Positions 9,795 through 20,168 of a DNA stretch of 64,000 bases are shown one piece after another. Positions within the stretch are counted from its first letter, which is position 1; every line of letters starts with the position of its first letter. The stretch is from Rhizobium etli CFN 42 (GTDB lineage: Bacteria > Pseudomonadota > Alphaproteobacteria > Rhizobiales > Rhizobiaceae): contig NC_004041.2 of NCBI RefSeq assembly GCF_000092045.1, forward strand, positions 307,255 to 371,254, given 5' to 3'. The position numbers were made by a program, and so were the translations under genes. The notes beneath the pieces were generated by a model. It was not told where the DNA came from and did no database searches. It saw nothing but the letters and a program-made list of their open reading frames with translations.

Positions 9795-10268
9795 GTGAAA
9801 CAAATTGGTGTCCGCGTGCTGTCGCCGGTCGAGCCATCCCACGGTTTCGGCTCGCTCCATGCGCTGGCCCCCGGCGATAGTTTGTTGATCGCCAGTGGAA
9901 CTGGTGCCGGCCTAACGGCGGGAATCTCGAGCGAAGCCTACCGAAACGCGGAAGTCGTGGTCGTTTTCCAATTCCACAGGCCCTCGCCGCGGCCGCCGAC
10001 GTGATCGTCAAGGTGCGCCTCGATCAATGAGGTCGCCCTGCTGTCGCCTGAAAAGACGCTAATCGCTTTCTTCTATCCCGCAGCCAACAATGAGTTGCTC
10101 AAGCGGGCTCTGCATTCGGGCGCGAATATAAGCGCCATAGACATGGTCCCGCGCATCAGCCGTGCACAGAAGATGAATGGGAAAGATCGGGGTTACCGGG
10201 CGGTCATCGAAGCGAGTGCGAACTTCAGGTGTTTCTTCACCGGGCAGATCACCGCGCGGTATTTCTAG
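9795..10268 (+). pseudogene. Proton-translocating transhydrogenase alpha subunit (PntA-type) relic
   Basis: Fragments match the N-terminal domain of the NAD(P) transhydrogenase alpha subunit: KQIGVRVLSPVEP, SEAYRNAEVVV, then in other frames AAADVIVKVRL, ALLSPEKTLIAFFYPAANNE and AIDMVPRISRAQKM, and finally YRAVIEASANFRCFFTGQIT before a stop at about 10268. The frame changes near 9995-10030 and the protein ends after the first domain, so it is a truncated relic. Confidence 0.75.
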
Positions 10269-10281
10269 GGTCTCCTCAGTT

Positions 10282-10737
10282 TTACGTCGCCTTGAGGTCC
10301 GTCAGCACCTTGTCAAAAGCATCCTTGACCGGCTTTGAGATTTCCTCCACCGCCCTGCTTGAGAGCACCCGGACTTCCTTGGCGTGCTGCAAACTTGTCT
10401 CAACGCGCTTGCGGAAAAAGGTCGACTGCTGTTCGAGGATCTGCGACGGCGAATTCGCGCCCAGCAAAGCTTGCAAATGTGAGAAGCTGGCCTCGGCGTC
10501 GGCCTGCAGTGCAGCGATCGTCTTCCACCACAATTCGTTGCCGAATAGACTTGTCGTTTCGAGGATCGGAGGCAGCATTTTCTGTGTCGCTTCAGCGCCG
10601 GACGCAAGTTTCAAAAAAGCCTCTGTCACCTTCTTGTTCCCCTTTTCAACAGATGCGCCGAACTGATCTGGCACCTTGAGCGACGATGACCCCGGGTTTT
10701 CGATCGTTTCAAAGGATCTTTCGGAAATCTTGGTCAT
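10282..10737 (-). CDS. Phasin family protein (copy A)
   Basis: The protein has 151 residues. It is largely alpha-helical and rich in Ala, Glu, Lys and Ser, with the phasin-typical run of amphipathic helices (for example WWKTIAALQADAEASFSHLQ and STFFRKRVETSLQHAKEV). Phasins coat polyhydroxyalkanoate granules; R. etli-type bacteroids accumulate them. It differs by about 8 residues from the copy at 49792-50247. The sigma-54 promoter upstream suggests expression with the nif genes. Confidence 0.8.
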   Translation of the reverse strand: MTKISERSFETIENPGSSSLKVPDQFGASVEKGNKKVTEAFLKLASGAEATQKMLPPILETTSLFGNELWWKTIAALQADAEASFSHLQALLGANSPSQILEQQSTFFRKRVETSLQHAKEVRVLSSRAVEEISKPVKDAFDKVLTDLKAT

Positions 10738-10920
10738 TGCATTTTCCTTCTCTTTGAGTTGGTTGCAAGCTGTGACATCGGGATTGACCCTTCCGCCGGC
10801 GGATGCATGGCCGCTTGGTAGAACGCGGATCCGATGACGAACGGTCAGGTGGCCTCCGTTCCGTTCGTTTCATGAACCGGCATCATGCAGACTGCTTTCT
10901 GCCGCTTGTAACCAGGGATC

Positions 10921-10937
10921 AGCAAACACCATGCCAA
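10921..10937 (-). promoter_or_regulatory. Sigma-54 (-24/-12) promoter of phasin copy A
   Basis: On the minus strand this reads TTGGCATGGTGTTTGCT, matching TGGCACG-N4-TTGC with one change (C to T at the sixth base). It is about 185 bp upstream of the phasin ATG. About 95 bp further upstream there is only an imperfect NifA half-site pair (TGT-N10-ACG). Confidence 0.75.
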
Positions 10938-11118
10938 CTGCTCCGACGCGCCAAGAAGATGATTTTCTTTTATCAATGGGCGGGTTGAGGGCAGGTTGAT
11001 GTGTATTTGACGGAGAGACCGGCGAACAAAACGTTCCAATCACGACAAACCTGACAAAAGTGGCGGATGCCCGACATTTGCGAGAAATGTCGACGGTTGC
11101 GCTGGGGACAAGGGAATT

Positions 11119-11611
11119 AGCATGTAATTCAACCGCGCTCAGGATCGTCCTGTGTCGGATCGTATTGAGCCTGCGGGGTGGAAAGTGGCGTTGCGGTCCT
11201 CGCCGCAAGTGCCTCCGTCAGCTGCGCACTGGTGCTTACCTCGACGGTCAGCTTGCGCGAGACATTGCGTGCAATTGCAGTGCCTTCTTTGCACCGGCCG
11301 CCATTGATTAGAACCGCCGCATCCGCGGATCAGGCATGGGACACGAACGGCACGATCTGTGGCGATCCAATCGCGGGGCATCTGCCTTGGCAACCGGATA
11401 AGTTCATCGCCGAGGGCGACGAGACAGCGATCGCCACTTCGCGCTTTTAAAAAAGTCCTATTGAAAGAAGCGACGAACTAGCCACCATCGCAGCGCCAAC
11501 TTTGTGGATGGAATGCCACACGAAGTAACTACGTTCGTTCGTTTGCGCAGACGACGAGCAGCAGGAGACAACAAACGATCTGAAGGTAACAGCGTTGACT
11601 TGTTCGCGAGA
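11119..11611. other. No confidently identified gene between phasin copy A and fdxB
   Basis: Open frames exist on both strands (11178-11450 plus, 11139-11393 minus), but neither shows a family I recognise nor a convincing ribosome binding site. The stretch probably contains decayed sequence. Confidence 0.4.
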
Positions 11612-11929
11612 TCACGCAGTAACCTTGTCTGCCGCGACATGGGTCTGACAGTTCTTCGGGCAGACGCGCGCGCAGGCGCCGCAACCAATGCAGCGGCCGG
11701 CCTCATCGACAACCATGATCATACGATTGAGCTCGCCATCGAAGTCTTCCTCCTCGTCGTCGCAGATGCCGAGGATTTCACCCGCTTCACCGACGCCATA
11801 GAGGTGCATGACTTCGCGAGAGCAGGCTTTGAAGCATCGGCCACAGCCGATGCAGGTTGTAGCATCGATGCAGGTCAGGTACTCCGGCACCCAGCTGGAG
11901 CCGTCGCGCGTGACGAAAGGGCCAGTCAT
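11612..11929 (-). CDS. fdxB: Nif-associated 2[4Fe-4S] ferredoxin (FdxB, ferredoxin III)
   Basis: The protein has 105 residues. It contains two cluster motifs, CIGCGRCFKACS near residue 26 and CIGCGACARVCP near residue 80, separated by an acidic insert (CDDEEEDFDGEL) typical of the nif-linked ferredoxin III. It is thought to supply electrons for nitrogenase or cofactor assembly. Its start overlaps the upstream DUF683 stop by 4 bp (ATGA), so the two are translationally coupled. It is the last gene of the nif operon here. Confidence 0.9.
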   Translation of the reverse strand: MTGPFVTRDGSSWVPEYLTCIDATTCIGCGRCFKACSREVMHLYGVGEAGEILGICDDEEEDFDGELNRMIMVVDEAGRCIGCGACARVCPKNCQTHVAADKVTA

Positions 11930-12129
11930 CGTGAATTCTCCAATGCAGCGAGCTCTTCCTTCGCAGCGTTCAACTCGGCGAAGGCGTCGAACGTCTCTCC
12001 TGCAATGGTCTTGATTCTAGCCCAATTAATCGGAAGGTCCTCGGCAAGATCGTGCAACTCCATCTTCGCAGCGGCGGCGCGGGACTGCAGCTTGCGGACC
12101 TTTTTCAGCTGCTCCACAATGTCTGACAT
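11926..12129 (-). CDS. Small nif-linked DUF683 (Rop-like) protein
   Basis: The protein has 67 residues, all helical, and begins MSDIVEQLKKVRKLQSRAAA. It is the small Rop-like protein usually found between the NifX-associated DUF269 gene and fdxB in rhizobial nif operons. Its biochemical role is unknown. Gene order and 4-bp overlap with fdxB support the call. Confidence 0.82.
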   Translation of the reverse strand: MSDIVEQLKKVRKLQSRAAAAKMELHDLAEDLPINWARIKTIAGETFDAFAELNAAKEELAALENSR

Positions 12130-12153
12130 GATCTCTTTCCTCGAAAATTGATT

Positions 12154-12642
12154 TCATGATGCCCGCGCCACGTCGGGATAGGTTTCGATAACTTCAATAG
12201 CGTCATCGACCATTTTCGTGCCGGTCTCGGCGAGCTTGCCTAGCGTCTCAAAGCCGAACCGGTGGACATCGCGCAGGGTCTTCGACAGAACGACCAACCG
12301 TCCAGTCGTCAAAAGCAAGCGGCCGAAGCCCTCATGGCCGATCGTCATGATCGGCGATGCCAACAGGCCTGTGCACTCTTCGATCACAAGCCCCACGCAA
12401 CTGTAAAAGTTCTGTAGCCTCCACAGCACATCAGGATCCGGATCGCCTATGATCGGGATCTTACGGCGCTGCTCCTTGGTGAGGATGAAGTCGGCCAGCA
12501 GGTCAGTGTCCGATTTGCCTTCCCACGCCCCATGGGCATCCTGAGCGCGGATGAGCCTTATCAGGCATCTGAGAAAAGGGGTGGCGAGATCCCCATCTTC
12601 GTTGACAGCAGGGCCATTCGTACTTCCTGTCAATGTACCCAT
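12154..12642 (-). CDS. NifX-associated protein (DUF269), copy 1
   Basis: The protein has 162 residues, with family motifs ATPFLRCLIRLIRAQDAHG and HEGFGRLLLTTGRLVVLSKT followed by LRDVHRFGF. DUF269 proteins sit after nifX in most nif operons and are linked to FeMo-cofactor maturation; their exact function is unsettled. The start is 4 bp after the end of the nifE-derived reading frame. A diverged second copy lies at 43968-44453. Confidence 0.88.
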   Translation of the reverse strand: MGTLTGSTNGPAVNEDGDLATPFLRCLIRLIRAQDAHGAWEGKSDTDLLADFILTKEQRRKIPIIGDPDPDVLWRLQNFYSCVGLVIEECTGLLASPIMTIGHEGFGRLLLTTGRLVVLSKTLRDVHRFGFETLGKLAETGTKMVDDAIEVIETYPDVARAS

Positions 12643-12645
12643 TTC

Positions 12646-12978
12646 TTAGTCCTCCTCATCGAAAGGCTTCTTTTCAATGGCGCCTGCTTCGGTCAGCGCC
12701 GTGAAGCTCGTGCGCCAGAGCGTGGGACCTGAAGAAGCCGATCCGCGGTTGTCCCAGGAATTGCCCTCACAGCCGAGAGGCCCATGGATCAGGTGCGCGA
12801 CGTCGGTGATCGGCTGCAGCACGATCTTGGCGCCATCGAAAGCGCATCCGCCGGCTGCCGCCCCGGGGATCAGCGGCTTCGAACAGCCGTTTTTGCGCGC
12901 CTTGGAATCCTTGCTGCGGTTCTTCTCGCAGGCAGGCTCGTCAAAGACATCCTGGACTTTAGCATTGAGCAAGGGCAT
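12646..12978 (-). pseudogene. nifE: NifE N-terminal stub joined to a foreign tail (probable nifE-nifX deletion fusion)
   Basis: The start at 12978 (MPLLNAKVQDVF) has GGAG 6 bp upstream. Residues 1-92 are NifE-like, including the cluster-region Cys and motif HGPLGCEGNSWDNRG, up to TLWRTSF. The frame then changes character (TALTEAGAIEKKPFDEED) and stops after 110 residues, whereas NifE is about 450-550 residues. Next comes the DUF269 gene, which normally follows nifX. The simplest reading is an in-frame deletion that removed most of nifE, all of nifN and most of nifX; that the tail is NifX-derived is inference. NifEN must then be encoded elsewhere. Confidence 0.8.
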
Positions 12979-13001
12979 TGCGGTCTCCAAGTTCAGATGA
13001 A

Positions 13002-13029
13002 GGCGGCCGGCCTCACAAGGCCGACCGCC
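13002..13029 (-). terminator. Hairpin between nifK and the nifE stub
   Basis: GGCGGCCGGCCT and AGGCCGACCGCC form a 12-bp stem with one mismatch around a CACA loop. No T-run follows. It is more likely an mRNA-stabilising or processing hairpin, or an attenuator, than a full terminator. Confidence 0.55.
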
Positions 13030-13036
13030 GCCGCTC

Positions 13037-14578
13037 CTAGCGGGTCAGGTCGTAAGAATAGTCCGTCACACCCGGCTCGCTCGTCTCGCGATCGAGCTTG
13101 TCGAAGATCTTGTCGAGGATCGTCGTCAGGACGCGCAGGCCGCCCTGGTAGCCCATGAGCGGGAAACGGTGGTGATGGTGCCGGTCGAATATCGGAAAGG
13201 TCAGCCGGATCAATGGGGTGCCGGTGTCGCGCTCGAGATACTTGCCATAGGAATTGCCGATCATAAGATCAACCGGCTCGGTAAAGAGCAGCGAGCGCAA
13301 CGCCCACAGGTCCTTGCCCGCCCAGACCTGGGCATCCTTGCCGAAGGGCGAGGATGCGAGCAACGCCTTCATCTCGGCTTCCCAGGCCGACGTGCCGTTG
13401 GTAGCAAGGCAGTGGGTCGGCTCACCGCCGGTTTCCAAGACGAACCGGGCAACGGCGTAGACGAAGTCAGGATCGCCGTAGATCGCGTATTTCTTCCCGT
13501 GCAGCCAGGCTTGGCTATCTGCCATAGCGTCGACGAGACGGCCGCGTTCCAGGCCGATTGCCGGAGGAATTTCCTTGCCGGTAATCTCCGAGACCTTCAT
13601 CAGGAATTCGTCGGTCGCCTGAACACCCAGCGGATAATGGAACGAAGCCGTAACCTGACCGACCTCCTTGCAATATTCCAGCGTTTTGCGCGTGTTATAG
13701 TGCTGCAGCGACAGGGTCGCTTCGGCATTCAACGCCGTTTTCAAGTCCTCGATCTTCGTGCCGCCGTCATACATGCGGTACGTACCGTCAGACGGCGTGT
13801 CGAACTGGTCGGAGGCATCCTGGATGAAGATGTAGGATACGCCCATCATGTCGAGCAGGCGCTTCAGTTCGCGGTTGTTGCCGACGCAGAAGCCGTCGAA
13901 GCCGGGAATGATGTTGATGGCTTGAGCAACCTCCTTCCGCTCGTTGCCTTTCCAGAAGTTCTCCAGAATGCCCTTGATCATGCCGTCATAGCCATCGACG
14001 TGGCTGCCGACGAAGGCAGGCGTGTGGGCGAAAGGAACATCGAAGTCGTGCGGGACCGACCCTTCGTTCTTTGCGTTTTCGATGAAGCCGTGGAGGTCGT
14101 CTCCAATGACTTCGGCCATGCAGGTGGTCGAGACGGCGATCATCTTCGGATCGTAGAGCTTGTATGTATTGGCGAGCCCGTCGACCATGTTCTTCAACCC
14201 GCCGAACACTGCCGCGTCCTCCGTCATCGAGGACGAGACCGCCGATGAAGGCTCCTTGAAGTGACGCGACAGATGCGAACGGTAATAAGCGACGCAGCCC
14301 TGGCTGCCATGGACGAAGGACATCGTTTGCTCAAAGCCTGCGGCTGCGAAGACGGCACCGAGCGGCTGGCAGGCTTTGGCCGGGTTCACGACCAGGGCTT
14401 CGCGGCCCAGGTTCTTTTCGCGATACTCCCAGGTCTTCGTGAAGTCGTTTTGATCGGCAACGACCTGATCCGGGTGGGGGCATTCGAAATTGGCTTTCTT
14501 CTCGGCGAGCATCTGCCTGTATTCCGGCTCGCGGAACAGGGGAGCATGGTCGAGAACTTTTTCCGCCGACTGCGGCAT
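13037..14578 (-). CDS. nifK: NifK, nitrogenase MoFe protein beta subunit
   Basis: The protein has 513 residues from [13 protein letters not shown]. The start at 14578 is preceded by AAAGGTG; an upstream ATG at 14632 would add 18 unlikely residues. P-cluster cysteine regions are visible in [30 protein letters not shown] and [13 protein letters not shown]. It forms the alpha2-beta2 MoFe protein with NifD. It lies 123 bp downstream of nifD, with a perfect hairpin between them. Confidence 0.97.
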   Translation of the reverse strand: MPQSAEKVLDHAPLFREPEYRQMLAEKKANFECPHPDQVVADQNDFTKTWEYREKNLGREALVVNPAKACQPLGAVFAAAGFEQTMSFVHGSQGCVAYYRSHLSRHFKEPSSAVSSSMTEDAAVFGGLKNMVDGLANTYKLYDPKMIAVSTTCMAEVIGDDLHGFIENAKNEGSVPHDFDVPFAHTPAFVGSHVDGYDGMIKGILENFWKGNERKEVAQAINIIPGFDGFCVGNNRELKRLLDMMGVSYIFIQDASDQFDTPSDGTYRMYDGGTKIEDLKTALNAEATLSLQHYNTRKTLEYCKEVGQVTASFHYPLGVQATDEFLMKVSEITGKEIPPAIGLERGRLVDAMADSQAWLHGKKYAIYGDPDFVYAVARFVLETGGEPTHCLATNGTSAWEAEMKALLASSPFGKDAQVWAGKDLWALRSLLFTEPVDLMIGNSYGKYLERDTGTPLIRLTFPIFDRHHHHRFPLMGYQGGLRVLTTILDKIFDKLDRETSEPGVTDYSYDLTR

Positions 14579-14665
14579 AGTAAGCACCTTTCTTTTCATC
14601 GCGCCGCACCGGTGGCGGCAATGGGATGTCATCTGTCACGAGTGCGGATCAAGTCCGATGGGAAG

Positions 14666-14700
14666 AGCCTGGCCTGCCCCTTCCCAAGACAGGCCAGGCT
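14666..14700 (-). terminator. Perfect hairpin between nifD and nifK
   Basis: AGCCTGGCCTG pairs perfectly with CAGGCCAGGCT (11 bp) around a 13-base loop, directly at the nifD stop. With no T-run, it probably protects or stages the nifHDK mRNA rather than ending it. Confidence 0.6.
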
Positions 14701-14701
14701 C

Positions 14702-16192
14702 TCATTCGGCCGCAACCGCCTCAGCTGGCGCGGCCTCTTTTTTCCAGGGGACGTCGTAGAGATCCCACACCGGATTATTGATGGCCAGATCCATGTCGCG
14801 GGCGAATATGGCGAAGCCGTCATAGCCGTGATACGGGCCGGAATAATCCCAGGAGTGCATCTGGCGGAAGGGGATGCCCATCTTCTGCACCGGATACTTC
14901 TCTTTAATGCCGGACCCAACAAGGTCGGGGCGGATGCCTTCGATGAACTTTTCCAGCTCGTAACCGGTCACGTCGTCATAGATCAGCGTACCCTTGTTCA
15001 CATAATGGCCGGTGCGCTGATAGTCGTCGTTGTGGGCGAACTCGTAGCCGGTGCCGACGATCCGCATGCCGAGGTCCTCATAGGCCGTGATGACGTGGCG
15101 AGGACGCAGGCCGCCGACATAGAGCATCACCGTCTTGCCTTCGAGGCGCGGCCGGTACTTGTCGACGACAGCATCGACCAGGGGCCGGTACTTGGTGATG
15201 ACAGCCTCGGTCTTGTCGACGATTTCCGGACCGAAGTGCTTGGCTATTTCGCGCAGGGAGGTTTCGATCTGGGACGGACCAAAGAAATTGTATTCCATCC
15301 ACGGGATGCCGTATTTTTCCTCCATGTGCCGACAGATGTAGTTCATCGAGCGGTAGCAGTGGATGAGGTTCAGCTTGGCCTTTGGCGCGCGCTCGACCTC
15401 AGCGAGCGTGGCATCACCCGACCAGTTGCCGACCACGCGCAGCCCCACCTCCTCCAATAGAATGCGCGTAGCCCACGCGTCGCCACCGATATTGTAGTCG
15501 CCGACGACGTTGACATCGTAAGGGCCGGTCTCAAACTCGACTTCGTTCTTGTCGAAAACCCAGTCACGGATGGCGTCGTTGGCGATGTGGTGGCCGAGCG
15601 ATTGCGAGACGCCGCGGAAGCCCTCGCAGCGTACCGGCACGATCGTCTTTTCGTGCTCCTTGGCCTTCTTGCGCGACACCGCCTCAATGTCGTCGCCAAT
15701 CAGCCCGATCGGGCATTCCGACTGCACGCTGATGCCGTTGTTGAGGGGGAAAAGCTCCTCGATCTCGTCGATGACCTGTTCAAGCTTCTTGTCGCCGCCG
15801 AACACGATGTCCTTTTCCTGGAAGTCTGAGGTGAACTGCAGCGTCACGAACGTGTCGATGCCCGTCAGGCCGACGTAGTAGTTGCGGCGTTGCGACCAGG
15901 AATAATGACCGCAACCGACCGGCCCGTGCGAGATGTGGACCATGTCCTTGACCGGCCCCCATACCACGCCTTTGGAACCGGCATAGGCGCAGCCGCGGAT
16001 CGTCATCACGCCCGGAATGGACTTGATGTTCGATTTGACGTCGCATTCGGAAAGGGCCTTCGGCTCGTCGCCGCTCGTTGCGACGCTGAGGTGCTTCTTG
16101 CGGCGCTTCGCCGCCTTGTCTGGATATTGCGCTAATACTTCCGCAATGAGCTGTTCATGCAAAACGCTGTCATTCTCGTAATCAAGGCTCAT
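14702..16192 (-). CDS. nifD: NifD, nitrogenase MoFe protein alpha subunit
   Basis: The protein has 496 residues from [14 protein letters not shown], with AAAGGGGG upstream. The frame stays open to 16270, but the extra N-terminal residues are unlike NifD. P-cluster and cofactor regions are visible: [41 protein letters not shown] and, near the C-terminus, [20 protein letters not shown] containing the FeMo-cofactor histidine. It binds FeMo-co, where N2 is reduced. It sits 107 bp downstream of nifH in the same operon. Confidence 0.97.
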   Translation of the reverse strand: MSLDYENDSVLHEQLIAEVLAQYPDKAAKRRKKHLSVATSGDEPKALSECDVKSNIKSIPGVMTIRGCAYAGSKGVVWGPVKDMVHISHGPVGCGHYSWSQRRNYYVGLTGIDTFVTLQFTSDFQEKDIVFGGDKKLEQVIDEIEELFPLNNGISVQSECPIGLIGDDIEAVSRKKAKEHEKTIVPVRCEGFRGVSQSLGHHIANDAIRDWVFDKNEVEFETGPYDVNVVGDYNIGGDAWATRILLEEVGLRVVGNWSGDATLAEVERAPKAKLNLIHCYRSMNYICRHMEEKYGIPWMEYNFFGPSQIETSLREIAKHFGPEIVDKTEAVITKYRPLVDAVVDKYRPRLEGKTVMLYVGGLRPRHVITAYEDLGMRIVGTGYEFAHNDDYQRTGHYVNKGTLIYDDVTGYELEKFIEGIRPDLVGSGIKEKYPVQKMGIPFRQMHSWDYSGPYHGYDGFAIFARDMDLAINNPVWDLYDVPWKKEAAPAEAVAAE

Positions 16193-16254
16193 GGGCCCCT
16201 GCCCCCTTTCAAGGTTCGGGTTAGGTCGTCGTCGCCGAAGCGGCTTTCTTGGAA

Positions 16255-16284
16255 GGACGCGCTGGCGCAAGGGCCAGCGCGTCC
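16255..16284 (-). terminator. Perfect hairpin between nifH and nifD
   Basis: GGACGCGCTGGC and GCCAGCGCGTCC form a 12-bp perfect stem with a 6-base loop, 15 bp after the nifH stop. Such hairpins are a known way to give more nifH than nifDK mRNA by stabilisation or partial termination. Confidence 0.65.
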
Positions 16285-16299
16285 TGTCGACAGCGGCAG

Positions 16300-17415
<1,116 letters not shown>

Positions 17416-17443
17416 TCACTTGCACCGCTAGAGCAAATCCTGC

Positions 17444-18438
17444 TCAATCTGGGTCATATCCAGCGGCCTTAAGGTAGTTTGCGCATTCTGCCGCAGTGAA
17501 GCGCGGTATCAAGGCCCCGACCGCATCCCATAGAGCATCGATCTTTCGCTCGGCTCGGCCTCGCAACATGGCTTTCAGCTTCGAGAATGCGTTCTCGATT
17601 GGATTGAAGTCCGGACTATAGGGCGGCAGGAACATGAGCTTGGCGCCGGCACGTTCGATGGCATCGCGGACACCGGCTATCTTGTGTGCAGGCAGGTTAT
17701 CCATAATGACGACGTCGCCGATCTCCAGGGGCGGCACCAGCACCTGTTCGACATACGCAAGGAAGACGTTGCCGTTCATCGCGCCATCGTAGACGAATGG
17801 GGCGGTCATTCCGCTGAGGCGCAACGCACCGGTGAAAGTCGTTGTTTTCCAATGGCCGTGCGGCACGCCGGCACGGCAAACGCTCACCTCGCAATGCACG
17901 TCCGCGCAGACGTGACATCTTGGTCGAGAGGCCGGTTTCGTCGATGAAGATCAGTTTCTCCGGATCGAGGTCCAATTGACCATCGAACCAGGCGCGCCGG
18001 CGCTTCAGGACGTCCGGTCGGTCCTGCTCCAGTGCGTGTGCGGTCTTTTTTTAAAGGTCCACCCACGGCCTCGAAGCCAGGCGCCAAGTGCGCTGCGGCT
18101 GATCTTCACCTGCCGCTCGACGGACAAGCGCTCAACCATCTCATCGAGCGTCACATCCCTACGCTCGTTGATCAACGCGACAACGAATTCCTCGTGTGCA
18201 TCCACTGCCGAAGGTCGTCTCCAGCTCTGTGGCAGAGCAGTTAACTCACCCTCTTTCGCTCTTCAATCCAGCGGATCGCCGTCGAAATCCCAACTCCGAA
18301 ACGAGCCGCAGCCTGTCGAGCCGACATGCCCGCCGCAGACGCTTTCAAAACCCGTATTAGGAGATCATCGCTCAGGGCCTGTCCCATCATCCACTTCTCC
18401 GCTGTGGATGTTGAATCAGCTTCGGTCGCTCTCGTCAC
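17444..18438 (-). mobile_element. IS630-family transposase, broken
   Basis: Read on the minus strand, the element begins with an HTH region (MGQALSDDLLIRVLKASAAG, 18241-18438). It continues with a second DNA-binding part (RRDVTLDEMVERLSVERQVK, 18005-18205) and ends with a DDE catalytic domain ([32 protein letters not shown], 17444-17899). Stops and frame changes separate these parts near 18240, 18030 and 17900, so the transposase is non-functional. It lies immediately upstream of the nifH regulatory region. Confidence 0.85.
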
Positions 18439-18614
18439 CTCACAATCGATTCATCAATCGCAGGACATGTCTAGGTCGACCGCGCGCCAGCGCGACCGCG
18501 ACCATCAGCAGGACAAAGAGCTTTGAAAACAGGAGACAATCGCACATCCCTGTAGCCAAGAGAGAAATGGCGTATCGCACGGGAGACGCTGCGAGCGCCC
18601 AGGTGATAGAGCTT

Positions 18615-19078
18615 CGCCTTGTGGCTGAACAAGCCAACTTCGATCGCGCAGGCCCGCCGCGCCCGACAGCTGGCCAAAAACAGCGCCAGGAGCTACGACT
18701 GGGGCCACGCACGTGAGTATGTCGAGGGCATGTCGCGCATGCTGCAGCAGGACAAACCGGATGGCCACGTCTTGGCGACCGGCGAGACGACGAGTGTCGG
18801 CCAATTTCTCGAGCGGGCTTTTGCCGACGTGAACATTACTTTGGAATGGAAGGCGTCCGGCGTCGACTGGCTACGACTCCGCGTCCGGTGCCTGCCTTGT
18901 TGAAGTCGATCCTCGATACCTCCGCCCGACGGAAGTTGATCTTCTGCCGGTGATCCGACCAAGGCCCGCCAGAAGCTGGGCTGGCAACACAAGGCCCCGG
19001 TTCAGGAGCTCGTCGCCGAGATGGTGCGCGAGGATGTCAAGCACTGGAAGGCCCTGAACAGCCGGGAAGAGCTCTGAG
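18615..19078 (+). pseudogene. noeL: GDP-mannose 4,6-dehydratase (NoeL-type) 3' relic
   Basis: Visible pieces are DWGHAREYVEGMSRMLQQDK and GHVLATGETTSVGQFLERAF, then after a frame change near 18870 VEVDPRYLRPTEVD, and lastly the C-terminal DPTKARQKLGWQHK-type region and EMVREDVKHWKALNSREEL before the stop at 19076-19078. These are the C-terminal half of GDP-mannose dehydratase, the first enzyme of GDP-fucose synthesis for Nod-factor fucosylation. The N-terminal NAD-binding half is missing and frameshifts are present. Confidence 0.85.
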
Positions 19079-19080
19079 TG

Positions 19081-19165
19081 TACGACTTGTCCAACAAGAA
19101 GATCTGGGTTGTCGGCCATCGCAGTATGGTCGGCAGTGCGCTTGTGCGCAGGCTCCGATGCCGTG
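19081..19165 (+). pseudogene. nolK: GDP-fucose synthase (NolK-type) 5' relic
   Basis: Directly after the noeL stop the frame reads VYDLSNKKIWVVGHRSMVGS then ALVRRL-like sequence, the NAD-binding N-terminus of GDP-4-keto-6-deoxymannose epimerase/reductase (NolK). Similarity ends after about 30 residues. The noeL-nolK gene order is that of fucosylating rhizobia. Confidence 0.75.
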
Positions 19166-19213
19166 CTCTGCGGCAGTGGCGTCAGTTAGCGGGTCGAACG
19201 AGGAGCGCGGATC

Positions 19214-19420
19214 GTGAACCCGCGAGCGCGCAAAAATACGGCATTAGCCGATGATGTTCATACTTCCACCAGGTGCCCGGATTGCGGTACCGAGGCTTCG
19301 GGGCATATGTTCCTGATGGTCCTGCTTGTCTCGAATATCTCACGCTTGACGTCTAAGCGTTCGCAGATCGAAAGGTGCGGGATGTGTCATCGTGTGGGTC
19401 GGTCCGTCATCGAGGGTTAA
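19214..19420 (+). CDS. Small hypothetical protein with two CxxC pairs
   Basis: This is a 68-residue frame with CPDC near residue 21 and CGMC near residue 55, a spacing that could form a zinc ribbon. There is no clear ribosome binding site and the context is decayed sequence between the nolK relic and nodA. It may be spurious. Confidence 0.3.
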   Translation: MNPRARKNTALADDVHTSTRCPDCGTEASGHMFLMVLLVSNISRLTSKRSQIERCGMCHRVGRSVIEG

Positions 19421-19487
19421 ATAGACGCACCGATCACTGGGCCGCCACCGTCTCTTCGGATAACTTCAGCTATGGGACCATGCTCTT

Positions 19488-20075
19488 TCATAGCTCAGGG
19501 CCATTCCGCTCGATCAAGGTCCCCGATGGCCAATCACTCATTGAGCATCCTATTGGGAATACTACCAAAATTACGTTTTCACAGCGCGTCGGCGGGAGGT
19601 TGAGATAAACATCGGCAAGGGTGGATCGCACGCGTACCCCTTCCAAAACCGTCGCAAGACCATTTCGGCAGAGCCTGAGAACAAGGTTGCGCAACGCCTG
19701 CCGAACACCGCCGAACGCAAACCGAACGCCAAGTTGCTGCAGCACTGGGTAAACAATGCGCATCGAATTAATGCCGTACCCCTCAAGATCTGGACGCACG
19801 CCCCACAATCCAAGCTCGCATACGAGTAGATCGACCTCGCCAACCCGAACGAAACGACGCAACAACCCCATGTGAGCGGCCACACCGTGCGCATCATAGC
19901 CTATTACGCGAAGCTCGGGCCTAGCTCCTGACCAACTACGAGCACCTTCGAATGGAAGGGCGTTGTAAGCTCCAGTTGGCCCATAGGTCTTCCGAAAGAA
20001 ATCTGCGAGCTCCGTGTGGTCAGAGAGCTCCAACTCGTTTTCCCAGCACACTTTCCACCGCACCTGAGGGCTCAT
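19488..20075 (-). CDS. nodA: NodA, Nod-factor N-acyltransferase
   Basis: The protein has 195 residues from [20 protein letters not shown], close to the usual 196. Conserved NodA stretches include [30 protein letters not shown] and the C-terminal [14 protein letters not shown]. NodA transfers a fatty acyl chain to the chitin oligosaccharide made by NodC and deacetylated by NodB. The frame extends to 20120, but 20075 fits family starts. A nod box lies 94 bp upstream. No nodB or nodC follows, so nodA is a separate transcription unit. Some conserved positions differ (for example [12 protein letters not shown]), but the frame is intact. Confidence 0.93.
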   Translation of the reverse strand: MSPQVRWKVCWENELELSDHTELADFFRKTYGPTGAYNALPFEGARSWSGARPELRVIGYDAHGVAAHMGLLRRFVRVGEVDLLVCELGLWGVRPDLEGYGINSMRIVYPVLQQLGVRFAFGGVRQALRNLVLRLCRNGLATVLEGVRVRSTLADVYLNLPPTRCENVILVVFPIGCSMSDWPSGTLIERNGPEL

Positions 20076-20168
20076 ACCTAAACCTCCACTTAATACTCTG
20101 TCCAGGCGTCGACAGAGCAACTACTTGATACGCACTCGTTGGGGCGCTTCTAATGGCACTGGTATAAG

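Larger units (their letters stand above)
10281..11118 (-). repeat. Copy A of an approximately 840-bp inverted duplication carrying a phasin gene
   Basis: From the TAA of the phasin gene at 10282 to 11118 this stretch is nearly identical, in opposite orientation, to 49406-50248. The two copies differ by a handful of substitutions and by about 5 bp of short indels near 10790-10820. The duplication includes the gene, its 5' region and a sigma-54-type promoter. Similarity stops abruptly at both ends. Confidence 0.92.
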
